This document shows positions 45,022 to 54,871 of a DNA stretch of 64,000 bases, in pieces; the stretch's first letter is position 1, and each line of letters starts with the position of its first letter. The stretch is from an uncultured Pelagibacteraceae bacterium (GTDB lineage: Bacteria > Pseudomonadota > Alphaproteobacteria > Pelagibacterales > Pelagibacteraceae): positions 20,825-84,824 of the forward strand of contig CACJUF010000003.1 in NCBI GenBank assembly GCA_902596515.1, in the 5' to 3' direction. The notes beneath the pieces are model-generated. The model had not been told where the DNA came from, ran no database searches, and saw only the letters and a program-made list of their open reading frames with translations. The position numbers and the translations under genes are program-made.

Positions 45022-46707
45022 ATGAGCGACATAAAATCAGATATTCAAATTGCTCGTGAAGCAAAAATGCTTCCAATAAAGGAGATCTTAGCGAAAGTAA
45101 ATGTTCCAGACGAAAGTTCAGCTTTTAGCCCGATGGGCAGACATATTGCAAAAATAAACTTGGAATACTTAGATACATTAAAAGATAAGCCAGACGGTAA
45201 ATTAATTTTAGTTACGGCAATAACTCCAACTCCTGCTGGAGAAGGTAAAACAACCACTTCTGTTGGATTAAACGATGGACTAAATAAAATTGGAAAAAAA
45301 TCTATTGTATGTTTAAGGGAACCAAGTCTAGGTCCATCCTTTGGTATGAAAGGTGGTGCTGCAGGAGGAGGATATGCTCAGGTAGTCCCAATGGAACAAA
45401 TTAATCTTCACTTTACTGGAGATTTTCACGCAATAACATCAGCACATAATCTTTTATCTGCTTTAATTGATAATCATATCTACTGGGGAAATAAATTAAA
45501 CATAGATGTCAGAAGAATTGTTTGGAAAAGAGTTATGGATATGAACGACAGAGCTTTAAGATCAATCAATATTAATCTTGGCGGTGTTGCTAATGGTTTT
45601 CCAAGAGAAGATGGTTTTGATATCACGGTTGCTTCTGAGATAATGGCTATCTTTTGTCTCGCTAATAATCTTGAAGATTTAGAAAAAAGGATTGGAAATA
45701 TTACAGTAGCATACACTCGAGAAAAAAAACCAATCTACGCCAAAGATTTAAATGCTCATGGACCAATGACTGTTTTACTTAAAGAAGCAATCAGACCTAA
45801 TATTACACAAACACTGGAAAATAATCCTGCGATAATTCATGGTGGACCATTTGCAAATATTGCACATGGATGTAATTCTGTAATTGCAACTAAAGCTGGA
45901 TTAAAACTTGCTGATTATGTTGTAACTGAAGCTGGTTTTGGTGCAGATTTAGGAGCTGAAAAATTTTTAGATATTAAATGTAGAAAATCAAATTTAAAAC
46001 CAAGTTGCGTTGTTATAGTAGCAACTATTAGAGCCTTGAAGATGCATGGTGGTGTTGCTAAAGATGATTTAAAGAATGAGAATGTAGATGCACTAAAAAA
46101 AGGATTAATAAATCTTGAAAGACATATTGAAAACGTGAAAAAGTTTGGTTTACCTGTAGCAGTAGCTATAAATCATTTTATAAAAGATACTGATAAAGAA
46201 GTGAATGCTTTAGTAGAATTTTGTAAAAAGCTAGGAGTTAAGGCTAGTATTTGTAAACATTGGGCTGATGGTGGTGAAGGAACAAAGGATTTAGCTAAAC
46301 ATGTAACAGATTTATGTGAAAAGAATGAAGCTAAATTTAAATTTTTATATGAAAGTAAAACTCCACTTTTCAAAAAAATAGAAACTATTGCAAAAGATAT
46401 TTATAGAGCTAATGAAGTTATTGCAGATACTAAAATCAGAGATCAACTAAAAAACTTTGAAGAAGCTGGTTATAGTGAATTACCTATATGTGTTGCAAAA
46501 ACTCAATATAGTTTTTCAACAGATCCAAGTTTGAAGGGTGCTCCGACTGGTCATTCATTACCAATTAGAGAGGTTAGGCTATCATCTGGTGCGGAGTTTA
46601 TTGTTGTTGTTTGTGGAGCAATCATGACAATGCCCGGACTACCTAGAGTGCCAGCAGCTGACTCTATTAAGCTAAATAAAGACGGTGATATAGAAGGTCT
46701 ATTTTAA
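45022..46707 (+). CDS. fhs: Formate-tetrahydrofolate ligase
   Basis: 561 aa. The ATP site [13 protein letters not shown] at 69-81 is the family's Walker A-like motif, and the folate region [18 protein letters not shown] and the conserved [12 protein letters not shown] are present. It interconverts formate, ATP and THF with 10-formyl-THF. In SAR11 this enzyme is thought to run toward formate, giving ATP while oxidising methyl-derived C1 units. Divergent from the sarcosine oxidase operon that feeds THF. Confidence 0.96.
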   Translation: MSDIKSDIQIAREAKMLPIKEILAKVNVPDESSAFSPMGRHIAKINLEYLDTLKDKPDGKLILVTAITPTPAGEGKTTTSVGLNDGLNKIGKKSIVCLREPSLGPSFGMKGGAAGGGYAQVVPMEQINLHFTGDFHAITSAHNLLSALIDNHIYWGNKLNIDVRRIVWKRVMDMNDRALRSININLGGVANGFPREDGFDITVASEIMAIFCLANNLEDLEKRIGNITVAYTREKKPIYAKDLNAHGPMTVLLKEAIRPNITQTLENNPAIIHGGPFANIAHGCNSVIATKAGLKLADYVVTEAGFGADLGAEKFLDIKCRKSNLKPSCVVIVATIRALKMHGGVAKDDLKNENVDALKKGLINLERHIENVKKFGLPVAVAINHFIKDTDKEVNALVEFCKKLGVKASICKHWADGGEGTKDLAKHVTDLCEKNEAKFKFLYESKTPLFKKIETIAKDIYRANEVIADTKIRDQLKNFEEAGYSELPICVAKTQYSFSTDPSLKGAPTGHSLPIREVRLSSGAEFIVVVCGAIMTMPGLPRVPAADSIKLNKDGDIEGLF

Positions 46708-47666
46708 ACTTTTATCTTAAGTTTTTTATTTTCTTTAATTGTCTTAAGTAAATTAATCATTAGTGGGATTTTTTTCTTATCAATTTTTTTTAAAATAAAT
46801 GGCGTGATCTCTCTTGCAAGTTCTTCACCTTCAACAGTTTCTCTAGGCATAAATCTTTTTTTTGCAGTTTTAAATGTAAGTCCTTTACCTAAAAAACTAC
46901 CCATTTTACTATTTCTTCCACCAGCAGCACTAACGTAAAGGTCACCCACTCCAGCGAGCCCAAGGATTGTTTCATCTTTACCTTTAAAATAACTATTTAA
47001 ATATCTCATTTCAAGAACTGCTTTTTGAAATAAATTAGATGAAGAGTTAAGACTTTGACCAGCTCCAATGATCATTGAATATATATTTTTAATTGCTGAA
47101 CAGACCTCTACTCCTACTACATCCCGGGAGTATTCTGTTAAATAATATTTAGTAGAAATTTTTCTTCCTATAGATTTTGCAATGTTAATATTTTTATTTG
47201 CTATAATCACACTAGTTTGATTTTTTCTGGCTAATTCCTTTGCCAAACAAGGTCCTTTTAGTACTGAAATATTTTTTAGATTATAGTTTTTTTGAAGTTG
47301 TTCTGAAATTGTTAAGATCTTATTCTTTTTTTTTTCAAATTTTAACCCTTTAGTAAGAACCAAAATTGGTGATTTAACTCTTAAATTTTTTAATTCTTTA
47401 CCAATAAAATCAATACCTGGAAGACTTAAGGCTATTACTATTAGATCAAAATTTTCTTTTAATAAATTTTTCGAAAATTTTCTAAATTTTAATTGTTTTG
47501 GTAATTTTATCTTAAGAGCAGAATGAAATTTTTTTTTTGAAGATAAATCTTTAATAAATCTTTTGCTATAGGGCTCAGTAATTGTAACATTATTTTTATT
47601 TTCTAAACTTGGGATTGTAAACGCAGAGCCCATTGCACCTCCACCAATAACTAAGATATTTTTCAT
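46704..47666 (-). CDS. gpsA: NAD(P)-dependent glycerol-3-phosphate dehydrogenase-like protein
   Basis: 320 aa. GGGAMGSAF at 8-16 is the Rossmann loop; [20 protein letters not shown], and [19 protein letters not shown] (with the catalytic Lys) match GpsA. It reduces DHAP to glycerol-3-phosphate for phospholipid head groups. The protein is more divergent than standard GpsA in the substrate region, so a second paralogue may exist. Converges with fhs, overlapping four bases. Confidence 0.85.
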   Translation of the reverse strand: MKNILVIGGGAMGSAFTIPSLENKNNVTITEPYSKRFIKDLSSKKKFHSALKIKLPKQLKFRKFSKNLLKENFDLIVIALSLPGIDFIGKELKNLRVKSPILVLTKGLKFEKKKNKILTISEQLQKNYNLKNISVLKGPCLAKELARKNQTSVIIANKNINIAKSIGRKISTKYYLTEYSRDVVGVEVCSAIKNIYSMIIGAGQSLNSSSNLFQKAVLEMRYLNSYFKGKDETILGLAGVGDLYVSAAGGRNSKMGSFLGKGLTFKTAKKRFMPRETVEGEELAREITPFILKKIDKKKIPLMINLLKTIKENKKLKIKV

Positions 47667-47743
47667 AACAAATAATTATTTTATTGTAATTGTCATCATT
47701 TTGTTAGTAAAATACAGAAATAATTATTTAATTTAGTAGATTA

Positions 47744-49075
47744 ATGACAAAAGTAGCAATTATTGGTGCAGGACCTTGTGGACTATCAATGTTACGGTCT
47801 TTTGAACTAGCAGAAAAAAATGGTGAAAAAATCCCTGAAGTTGTTTGTTTTGAAAAGCAAGACGATTGGGGTGGTTTATGGAATTATAGTTGGCGAACAG
47901 GATCTGATCAATACGGGGACCCTGTACCTAACAGTATGTATAGATATCTTTGGTCAAATGGACCAAAAGAATGTTTAGAATTTGCTGATTATTCTTTTGA
48001 TGAACATTTTGGAAAGCCAATACCATCCTTTCCACCTAGAGAGGTTTTATATAACTATATTGTTGGAAGAGTAAGTAAAGGAAATTTAAAAAAAAAGATT
48101 AAATTTAACACGAGAGTTATAAATACTATTTTTAAAAACGACAAATTTGAACTTAGTTATCAAGATAAAGTTAACAATAAAGTATTAAAAGATAATTTTG
48201 ATTTTGTTGTTGTTTCAACTGGTCATTTTTCTGTTCCATTTATTCCAGAATACAAAGGAATGGATACATTTCCTGGAAGAATAATGCATTCTCATGATTT
48301 TAGAGATGCAGAAGAGTTTAGAAATAAAAATGTAATAGTACTAGGTAGTAGTTATTCAGCAGAAGATATTGCTCTTCAGTGTAATAAATATGGAGCTAAA
48401 AGTGTTACTATTGGTTATAGACATAACCCGATGGGATTTAAATGGCCTGATGGAATGAAAGAGGTTCATTATCTTGACAAATTAGTAGGAAAAAAAGCAA
48501 TCTTTAAAGATGGCACTGAACAAGAGGCTGACGTTGTAATTTTATGCACTGGTTATCTTCATCATTTTCCATTTTTAGAAGAAAATTTACAATTAAAAAC
48601 TAGAAACAGACTTTATCCACCAAAATTATATAAAGGGGTGGTTTGGCAAGATAATTACAAACTTTTATATCTTGGCATGCAAGATCAATTCCATACATTT
48701 AATATGTTTGATTGCCAAGCTTGGTACGCAAGAGATGTTATTATGAATAAAATCAAAATACCTAGTAATGATGAAGTTGAAAAAGATATTAATAAATGGG
48801 TTGCAATGGAAGAAAAGCTAGAGAACCCTGATCAAATGATTGATTTTCAAACGGAGTATACAAAAGAGCTTCATGAAATGTCTGATTATCCAAAAATTGA
48901 TTTTGAGTTAATAAGAAAACACTTTAAAGAATGGGAACATCATAAAGTAGAAGATATTTCAACATATAGAAATAAATCTTTTTCATCTCCTGTAACTGGC
49001 TCAGTTGCTCCTATTCATCATACGCCATGGGCAACTGCTATGGACGACTCCTCAAAAACTTTTTTAGACAAATAA
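47744..49075 (+). CDS. tmm: Trimethylamine monooxygenase (flavin-containing monooxygenase)
   Basis: 443 aa. FAD site GAGPCG (8-13), the FMO signature FPGRIMHSHDF (176-186), and the NADPH site GSSYSA (201-206). The WRTGSDQYGDPVPNSMYRYLWSNGP region is split here into WRTGSDQYGDPVPNSMYRYL and its continuation WSNGP, characteristic of bacterial Tmm. It oxidises trimethylamine to TMAO with NADPH. Neighbouring TMAO uptake and demethylase genes support the call. Confidence 0.93.
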   Translation: MTKVAIIGAGPCGLSMLRSFELAEKNGEKIPEVVCFEKQDDWGGLWNYSWRTGSDQYGDPVPNSMYRYLWSNGPKECLEFADYSFDEHFGKPIPSFPPREVLYNYIVGRVSKGNLKKKIKFNTRVINTIFKNDKFELSYQDKVNNKVLKDNFDFVVVSTGHFSVPFIPEYKGMDTFPGRIMHSHDFRDAEEFRNKNVIVLGSSYSAEDIALQCNKYGAKSVTIGYRHNPMGFKWPDGMKEVHYLDKLVGKKAIFKDGTEQEADVVILCTGYLHHFPFLEENLQLKTRNRLYPPKLYKGVVWQDNYKLLYLGMQDQFHTFNMFDCQAWYARDVIMNKIKIPSNDEVEKDINKWVAMEEKLENPDQMIDFQTEYTKELHEMSDYPKIDFELIRKHFKEWEHHKVEDISTYRNKSFSSPVTGSVAPIHHTPWATAMDDSSKTFLDK

Positions 49076-49082
49076 TCTAATA

Positions 49083-51236
49083 TTAATCAATACCTAAATG
49101 TTTTTTTCTTTTTTGAACATAGGCTCTAATTAAATTATCAAAAATTAAAGCTATGAAAGCTACACAGATACCAAGTGTTAATCCAATTCCAGCACCTTTT
49201 TTATCTGATAATGCTTTTAATATATATTGACCTAAATCTTCTGTTCCAATAAATGCCCCGATAATTACCATGAATAAAGCAAAAACAATTGTTTGATTTA
49301 TACCAAGCATCATATGTGGGAACGCCAAAGGAAATTCAATTTTAGTCAATCTTTGAAATTTATTTACACCCGACATTGTTGCAGCATCATGTAGACCAGC
49401 TGGAACACTTCTTAATCCTTCGATTGTATATCTTGTAGCAGGTATCGTTGCATAAACTATAACTGCGATAAGTACTGAAGTATCTGTTATACCAAATAAC
49501 ATCATTACTGGAATTAAATATACAAAAGATGGGAATGTTTGAAAAATATCACAAACGCCCAGCATAAAGTTTGCTGAATGTTTGTTTTGGAAACACAAAG
49601 TTCCTACTGTAAATCCAATGATACAAGAAACAACAACTCCAAAAGTTGCCATATATGCTGTAACTAAAGCTCTATCCCACCAAGGGCTGAATGCAATAAA
49701 AAGTGTCAAAGCGCAAACTACCAATGCTGAACGTAAGCCACCAATTAAATATCCTGCACCAACAACTAAAACTATCGTAGCGATTGCAGGCATTCTTAAA
49801 TACAATGCTCTCATTGGCTGAAGTACATCTTGTATCAACCATGTATTGAACGCTTTAATATAAACAAAGAAAGTCTCAAAAATCCAATCTACTCCTTTGT
49901 TCCAAAAATCAGCAGTTGATATTCCTTTGTTATGTGGAATTTCAAATAAATAATTGAAAGTATCTTTGAATAAAAAAGTTCCAATGTAAGCTAATATTAT
50001 TCCAACAATAAATATAACCCCAAAAAATAAAAGATTTTTGTTTCTTTGATAGAAGGTAAGATTGCCAAAATAATCTGTTTGTTTATTTGCCCAAGCTAAA
50101 GACATTTTATCTAAAAGAATTGCAATTAAACTGATACATAAGCCCGCCTCTAAAGCTAGTCCAATATTTAATTGGTTAAGAGCTAACAATAAATTAAACC
50201 CTAAACCTTTTGCTCCAATAAATGCTGAGATAACTGCCATTGAAAAACACACCATGATGACTTGATTAACCCCAATTAAAATATCTCTCCTAGCAGTTGG
50301 AATTAATACTTTAAACATTAATTGAAAATTATTACATCCGCTCATCCTTCCAGCTTCAATAACTTCTGGCGGCACTGCTCTTAGACCTAAAAGAGTTAAT
50401 AATATCATCGGTGGTATTGCTACAACCATAGTAATAATCACAGCAGCATGGTCACCTACTCCAAAAAGAACTAATGCTGGAACCAATACAGCATATTGTG
50501 GCATCGTTTGCATCACTAGCAATATTGGATATAAAGCTTTTTCTACACGTTTACTTTTAAAAGCTGCTATTCCCAATCCAAGTCCAAAAATAAAAGATAA
50601 TGGAGCAGCGACTAATATAAATGAAAGAGTTTGCATGGAAGGTTTCCATTGACCAAACACAGAAATGTAAACCATAGTTAAACCTGCAAACAAAGCTAGA
50701 CCTTTACCGCTTAATTTATAAGAAAGTAATGCTGCACCTGCTGCAACGATAGTCCAAGGTAATCCTGGTAATTCAGCCCATGGGTTTTTATCTATCCAAT
50801 CCCAACTGGTGAAGGCAACAATAGTCTCAAGACCCCCCAATAAAATCTCTCTTATTAATTCTATTAAAAAAGTCATAAAGGCAGTTAAATTTCTACTAAT
50901 TTGTAAAACTATAGGCCGACTTTTAAATTCTTGGGTATCTTCATTCCAAACTTCAATTGGCATCCATTCGTTCATTAAGAAAAATAATGAGTCATTAATC
51001 CAGATGGGTAACCATCCAAGCAATGGAGGCAATCTCCAAAATACATCAAAAGCGTAATATCTTACCTCTTTACCTAAAAAAACATAACTACTTTGATTTG
51101 GATCTTTAACAAATTCTGCTTGACCTCTAATAAATTTATATGTTTCAGGAACATCAATCGCAAAGCATAAAGCAAAGAATACGATTAATAAAAATAACCA
51201 CTGAAAAGTTTTCGGATATTTTTTTAAAAATTCCAT
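49083..51236 (-). CDS. tmoW: TMAO/betaine-type ABC transporter permease (fused double domain)
   Basis: 717 aa with two homologous permease halves: the first around MQTMPQYAVLVPALVLFGVG with GAKGLGFNLLLALNQ, the second around IFQTFPSFVYLIPVMMLFGI with GTEDLGQYILKAL. Fusion of two OpuAB-type domains plus a long N-terminal region is known in this class. It imports a quaternary ammonium or amine N-oxide, here most likely TMAO, with TmoV and TmoX. Four bases separate it from the ATPase. Confidence 0.9.
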   Translation of the reverse strand: MEFLKKYPKTFQWLFLLIVFFALCFAIDVPETYKFIRGQAEFVKDPNQSSYVFLGKEVRYYAFDVFWRLPPLLGWLPIWINDSLFFLMNEWMPIEVWNEDTQEFKSRPIVLQISRNLTAFMTFLIELIREILLGGLETIVAFTSWDWIDKNPWAELPGLPWTIVAAGAALLSYKLSGKGLALFAGLTMVYISVFGQWKPSMQTLSFILVAAPLSFIFGLGLGIAAFKSKRVEKALYPILLVMQTMPQYAVLVPALVLFGVGDHAAVIITMVVAIPPMILLTLLGLRAVPPEVIEAGRMSGCNNFQLMFKVLIPTARRDILIGVNQVIMVCFSMAVISAFIGAKGLGFNLLLALNQLNIGLALEAGLCISLIAILLDKMSLAWANKQTDYFGNLTFYQRNKNLLFFGVIFIVGIILAYIGTFLFKDTFNYLFEIPHNKGISTADFWNKGVDWIFETFFVYIKAFNTWLIQDVLQPMRALYLRMPAIATIVLVVGAGYLIGGLRSALVVCALTLFIAFSPWWDRALVTAYMATFGVVVSCIIGFTVGTLCFQNKHSANFMLGVCDIFQTFPSFVYLIPVMMLFGITDTSVLIAVIVYATIPATRYTIEGLRSVPAGLHDAATMSGVNKFQRLTKIEFPLAFPHMMLGINQTIVFALFMVIIGAFIGTEDLGQYILKALSDKKGAGIGLTLGICVAFIALIFDNLIRAYVQKRKKHLGID

Positions 51237-51239
51237 AAT

Positions 51240-52268
51240 TTAATTATTATTTTTTCTTCCCCCAAAAACTGTATTGATTATTTTTGTTGGATTGATAGAG
51301 CCTATAATTTCATTATTGTTATCAACTACGGCGACTATTTTTTCCTGTGTAAGAATTTTTTCTGCAACATTCTCTATGATTTCATTTTGAGAGACTTTTA
51401 AATCACCTAAATTATCTTTTGATGTATCCATGACATCCTTAATCAATAAAACTTTTTCTCTCGGTACTTCTTCAGTAAATTTTCTGACATATTCAGTGGC
51501 TGGATTTAAAACAATATTAGCTGGTGTATCTAACTGCTCAATTATTCCATCTTTCATAATTGCAATTCTGTCAGCAAGTTTTAAAGCCTCGTCAAAATCG
51601 TGTGTAATAAACATAATTGTTTTTTGTAATTTATCTTGAAGTCTTAAAAACTCATCTTGCATCTCCTTTCTAATTAATGGATCCAAAGCTGAAAAAGGCT
51701 CATCTAAAAACCAAATATCTGGTTCAACTGCTAAAGATCTTGCTATACCTACTCTTTGTTGTTGACCTCCTGAAAGTTCTCTAGGAAAGTAATTTTCTCT
51801 ACCTTCAAGTCCAACTAATTTAACCATATCCATTGCTTTATTTATGCTGTCCTCAGTTTTGACTCCTTTAATCTGAAGGGGAAAAGCAATGTTCTCAACA
51901 ACAGTTTTATGTGGAAGTAAAGCAAAGCTTTGAAAAACCATTCCCATTTTATTTCTTCTAAGATCTATTAAATCTTTATTATTTAATTGTAATAAGTCCT
52001 GGCCCTCTATGAAAATTTTACCACCTGTTGCATCAGTCAATCTTGAAATACATCTTAATAAAGTTGATTTACCTGAGCCAGATAAACCCATAACAACTAA
52101 CATTTCTCCTTTTGCAACTTCAAAAGAAGCGTTGTTCACTCCAACAATGCAACCATTTTCTTGAAAAACTTTAGCATCAACATTTCCATTTGAGTCTTGA
52201 AGCATCTTCTGAGCATTTGCTCCAAAAATTTTATACACATTTTCACATTTGATTACTGGCTCAGACAT
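51240..52268 (-). CDS. tmoV: TMAO/betaine-type ABC transporter ATP-binding protein
   Basis: 342 aa from the ATG at 52268; an in-frame TTG at 52277 is a less likely start. Walker A GLSGSGKSTLL, signature LSGGQQQRVGIARSLA, and Walker B DIWFLDEPFSALD are intact. The C-terminal part from about 270 is a CBS-like regulatory region (KIVAVVDNNNEIIG). The N-terminal VYKIFGANAQKML is typical of OpuAA-type ATPases. Pairs with the fused permease. Confidence 0.92.
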   Translation of the reverse strand: MSEPVIKCENVYKIFGANAQKMLQDSNGNVDAKVFQENGCIVGVNNASFEVAKGEMLVVMGLSGSGKSTLLRCISRLTDATGGKIFIEGQDLLQLNNKDLIDLRRNKMGMVFQSFALLPHKTVVENIAFPLQIKGVKTEDSINKAMDMVKLVGLEGRENYFPRELSGGQQQRVGIARSLAVEPDIWFLDEPFSALDPLIRKEMQDEFLRLQDKLQKTIMFITHDFDEALKLADRIAIMKDGIIEQLDTPANIVLNPATEYVRKFTEEVPREKVLLIKDVMDTSKDNLGDLKVSQNEIIENVAEKILTQEKIVAVVDNNNEIIGSINPTKIINTVFGGRKNNN

Positions 52269-52329
52269 AAATTTCAATTAAGTTATATGAAATTAGGATA
52301 AAATTAAATCTATAATATTGTTACTTCCT

Positions 52330-52881
52330 TTAAAAATTTTTAATATAATAAACCCTTGTATCTATTCCGGTACTAAGAAAACTTAATGCTTCACCACTAA
52401 CAGTAATTGACTCGTCAACTCCAACATTATTTCCACTCACTGTAAAGCCTGCAAAACACTTATTTTTCTCCTCATCCCACTTAACAAAAGTCTCATCTAT
52501 TTTGTTACCATTAATTGTGTAAATTTCATGCGCTCTAAAATTTAAAAAGTTTGCCCCCATAATAGCACGTTGTGGAATTAATTTTGTTGCTTTACAAACT
52601 TGCTCATAAACTTCGTCTGTTAACCTGAAGTGATCTGTGCCATCAAAAGTTACCAATATTCCTGAGGGTAATTTTGAAATTAATTCACTTAATTTCTTTT
52701 CTTGAGCAATCCTCTCCTCTTCTAATTTCATTTTTCTAACAAGTTCATCGCCACCGCCAAACATTATGTTAAGAACAAAAAATGAAAATGATATTATTAG
52801 AATTATTAGCACCAAGCCACCAAACTGTTTTGTAGTCTCGGGTAAATATTTTATTTTATTCAAAAAATTTTCTTTTGACAT
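52330..52881 (-). CDS. Membrane-anchored protein of unknown function, 183 aa
   Basis: One hydrophobic span (about 22-42) followed by a long soluble domain; no signal-peptidase site seen. The soluble part is strand-rich (ILVTFDGTDHFRLTDEVY, GFTVSGNNVGVDESITVSG). No family recognised. It starts immediately after the MORN gene stop and lies 61 bases before tmoV. Function unknown. Confidence 0.65.
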   Translation of the reverse strand: MSKENFLNKIKYLPETTKQFGGLVLIILIISFSFFVLNIMFGGGDELVRKMKLEEERIAQEKKLSELISKLPSGILVTFDGTDHFRLTDEVYEQVCKATKLIPQRAIMGANFLNFRAHEIYTINGNKIDETFVKWDEEKNKCFAGFTVSGNNVGVDESITVSGEALSFLSTGIDTRVYYIKNF

Positions 52882-53259
52882 TTATTCTTGTAGCTTTCCA
52901 TTTTTCCATATCCCTGTTTTTTGAGTGCCATCAGACCAAGTAAAAGTTCCCTTGCCATTCATGAAACCTTTTGCCCATTCACCTTCATAGGTTGAACCAT
53001 CAGGAAATATTAAAACACCCACCCCACTCCATTCGCTATTTTTAAACTCACCTTTGTAGATATATCCATTAGGCCATGTTTCAACTCCTTGTCCGTTTTT
53101 CTTAGTACCTACCCACTCACCTTCATAGGTAGTTTTATCTGTGTAAACCCATTTACCAAAACCGTTTTCACAATTTCCTTCTTTACATCCTGTGCTTCGC
53201 GCTATTGCAATTGTGCTGATAAATAAACTTAAAATTATTGTTAAAAGATATTTTTTCAT
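52882..53259 (-). CDS. Exported MORN-repeat protein
   Basis: 125 aa with a signal peptide (1-20, ending TIAIA). At least four MORN motifs: YEGEWVGTKKNGQGVETWP, YKGEFKNSEWSGVGVLIFP, YEGEWAKGFMNGKGTFTWS, and TGIWKNGKLQE. MORN repeats make elongated beta-structures used in membrane contact or as scaffolds. Two extra Cys (CKEGNCENG) near the N-terminus of the mature protein. Ends directly before the 183-aa gene. Role unknown. Confidence 0.85.
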   Translation of the reverse strand: MKKYLLTIILSLFISTIAIARSTGCKEGNCENGFGKWVYTDKTTYEGEWVGTKKNGQGVETWPNGYIYKGEFKNSEWSGVGVLIFPDGSTYEGEWAKGFMNGKGTFTWSDGTQKTGIWKNGKLQE

Positions 53260-53293
53260 AATAATATTTTACACAAAACTATTTAAAAAAAAA

Positions 53294-53755
53294 TTATACT
53301 TTTTTGTCATCTTCATTACATGAATAAATAGAAATATATTTTTCAGAGTTTTCACTTTTCATATTTTTCGTTATTTCATGAATTAATTCACCTGTTTTCC
53401 TTGTAATAATACCTGACTCAGAATAATTTTTTTCTTGATCGATTGATTTAAATAAAACCACATCTTTATTGACTACTTTAACATTAAGTTTTGATGAAAC
53501 TGAGAGAAATGATGATAATCCTTTGATTAAAAGTGTTTCTGGTTTTTTTGATAAAATTTTAAAACTATCTAAACCCTTTTCATTTAAATCTTTAGCTAAA
53601 AAAGTTTGATAATTAAATTCTGAATTTTTAATTATTTTTTTCTCTAAATCACAAACAAACTCGAGATCAATATTTTCATTTATACTTACATCTTTTGCAA
53701 ACGTTTGATTAAAAAATAATAAACTTATTAGTATAGTAAAAAAATATTTGATCAT
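53294..53755 (-). CDS. Exported protein of unknown function, 153 aa
   Basis: Signal peptide 1-20 (ending FA). The rest is charged, with DLEFVCDLEKKIIKNSEF and a C-terminal YISIYSCNEDD; two Cys could pair. No family recognised. The gap of about 70 bases to the upstream tmoX contains an intrinsic terminator, so it is probably read from its own promoter or by read-through. Confidence 0.65.
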   Translation of the reverse strand: MIKYFFTILISLLFFNQTFAKDVSINENIDLEFVCDLEKKIIKNSEFNYQTFLAKDLNEKGLDSFKILSKKPETLLIKGLSSFLSVSSKLNVKVVNKDVVLFKSIDQEKNYSESGIITRKTGELIHEITKNMKSENSEKYISIYSCNEDDKKV

Positions 53756-53765
53756 TTTAACTCAT

Positions 53766-53808
53766 TTAAAAAAAAATCTCCCCCAACATAGTTGGGAGAG
53801 ATTTAAAG
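53766..53808 (-). terminator. Intrinsic terminator after tmoX
   Basis: Read on the minus strand: a stem of about 12-14 bp with a TATG loop (CTCTCCCAAC with GTTGGGGGAG), followed by TTTTTTTTT. Located 20 or so bases past the tmoX stop codon. The strongest classical terminator seen in the window. Confidence 0.88.
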
Positions 53809-53826
53809 ATTTAATTGCTGTTTACC

Positions 53827-54771
53827 TTATTTAGTAAAAGCTTTCCAAACTTTCTCGTTATCTTTAAGCCATTTTTTAGCTGCATCCTCGTGAGTCATTT
53901 TATCAATGTCAACTAAAGCTGCCATTGCTCCAATTTGACTTGTTGAGAAAGAAAGTTTTTTAAACATCTTAGCTGCATCTGGATGAGTTTTTGGAAAATC
54001 AGCGTTAACTGCTTTTTTCAAATAACCATCTGGCGAACCACATTTTCCATCTCCACCATCTTCAGGTCTACAACCTGCAGTGTACGGAGGAAAGTCGATA
54101 AATGTAAAACCAGCACCATCAGTAAAGTTTGGTGTCCAGTTAAAGATAATTGTTCCTCTTCCTTCTTTTTCAGCTGCTGCTAACTCTGCCCAAAGTGCGT
54201 CCGCACTTCCAGCAAATTTAACCCACCAAAGATCTCCTAGACCCAAAGCATCAACCCTTTGAGGGATTAAGTCACCGTGCCAAGTTTGTGGACCTTCTAA
54301 CATTCTTCCTTTTCCATTCGGAGAGTCAGGTGTTGTAAAGTTTTTAGCACAGTCTGGATTTTTCAAAGCAGTCCAGTCTGGTAGTCCTGGGCATAAACCT
54401 TTTTCAGCAACCCAATTAGGATATCCCATATCCTCTAGAGTTCTAGCTTCATGATCACCCCAGTCAAGCAAACCACCTTTATCTAAAGCTGTTGTAAATG
54501 ATTTACCAAAAGCAGATTCCCATACCTCGTGAGAGATAGTTACGTCACCAATTCTAATTGACTCGTATACTGCTTGTGAGTCAGCATTTACGTATTTAAC
54601 GTTATTACCCATGCTTTCCATTATTCCACCAATAACGTAAGCCATTACAATTTGACTTGACCAGTTATGAGTTGGGATAACGATGGGTTTTTTGCTATCT
54701 GCATTTGATAAACCAGCAAAACTTACTGCTGAGATTATAACTGCAGAAATTAAAGATATTATTTTTCGCAT
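53827..54771 (-). CDS. tmoX: TMAO/betaine-type ABC transporter substrate-binding protein
   Basis: 314 aa with a signal peptide (to about residue 24, ending SNADS). OpuAC-type domain: PTHNWSSQIVMAYVIGGIM, RIGDVTISHEVWES, and several Trp residues (LLDWG, WGDLW-like, WTPNFTDGAGFTF) suited to an aromatic cage around a methylated amine. TMAO is the inferred ligand from the neighbouring tdm and tmm genes; glycine betaine is the alternative. AAAGGGG precedes the ATG. Its own terminator follows, consistent with high expression. Confidence 0.9.
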   Translation of the reverse strand: MRKIISLISAVIISAVSFAGLSNADSKKPIVIPTHNWSSQIVMAYVIGGIMESMGNNVKYVNADSQAVYESIRIGDVTISHEVWESAFGKSFTTALDKGGLLDWGDHEARTLEDMGYPNWVAEKGLCPGLPDWTALKNPDCAKNFTTPDSPNGKGRMLEGPQTWHGDLIPQRVDALGLGDLWWVKFAGSADALWAELAAAEKEGRGTIIFNWTPNFTDGAGFTFIDFPPYTAGCRPEDGGDGKCGSPDGYLKKAVNADFPKTHPDAAKMFKKLSFSTSQIGAMAALVDIDKMTHEDAAKKWLKDNEKVWKAFTK

Positions 54772-54871
54772 TTATTCCCCTTTCTTAATATTAAGTGCAT
54801 TCAGTATGTGCCTAAGTAAAATGATAGTCAACTACAAGATTTATATATATTATGTAGAGAGATTTATAAAA

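Noticed and set aside
54683..54871. Longer start for the tdm gene
   Set aside because: The extension runs antisense through the tmoX signal peptide; the conserved product starts at the ATG at 54872.
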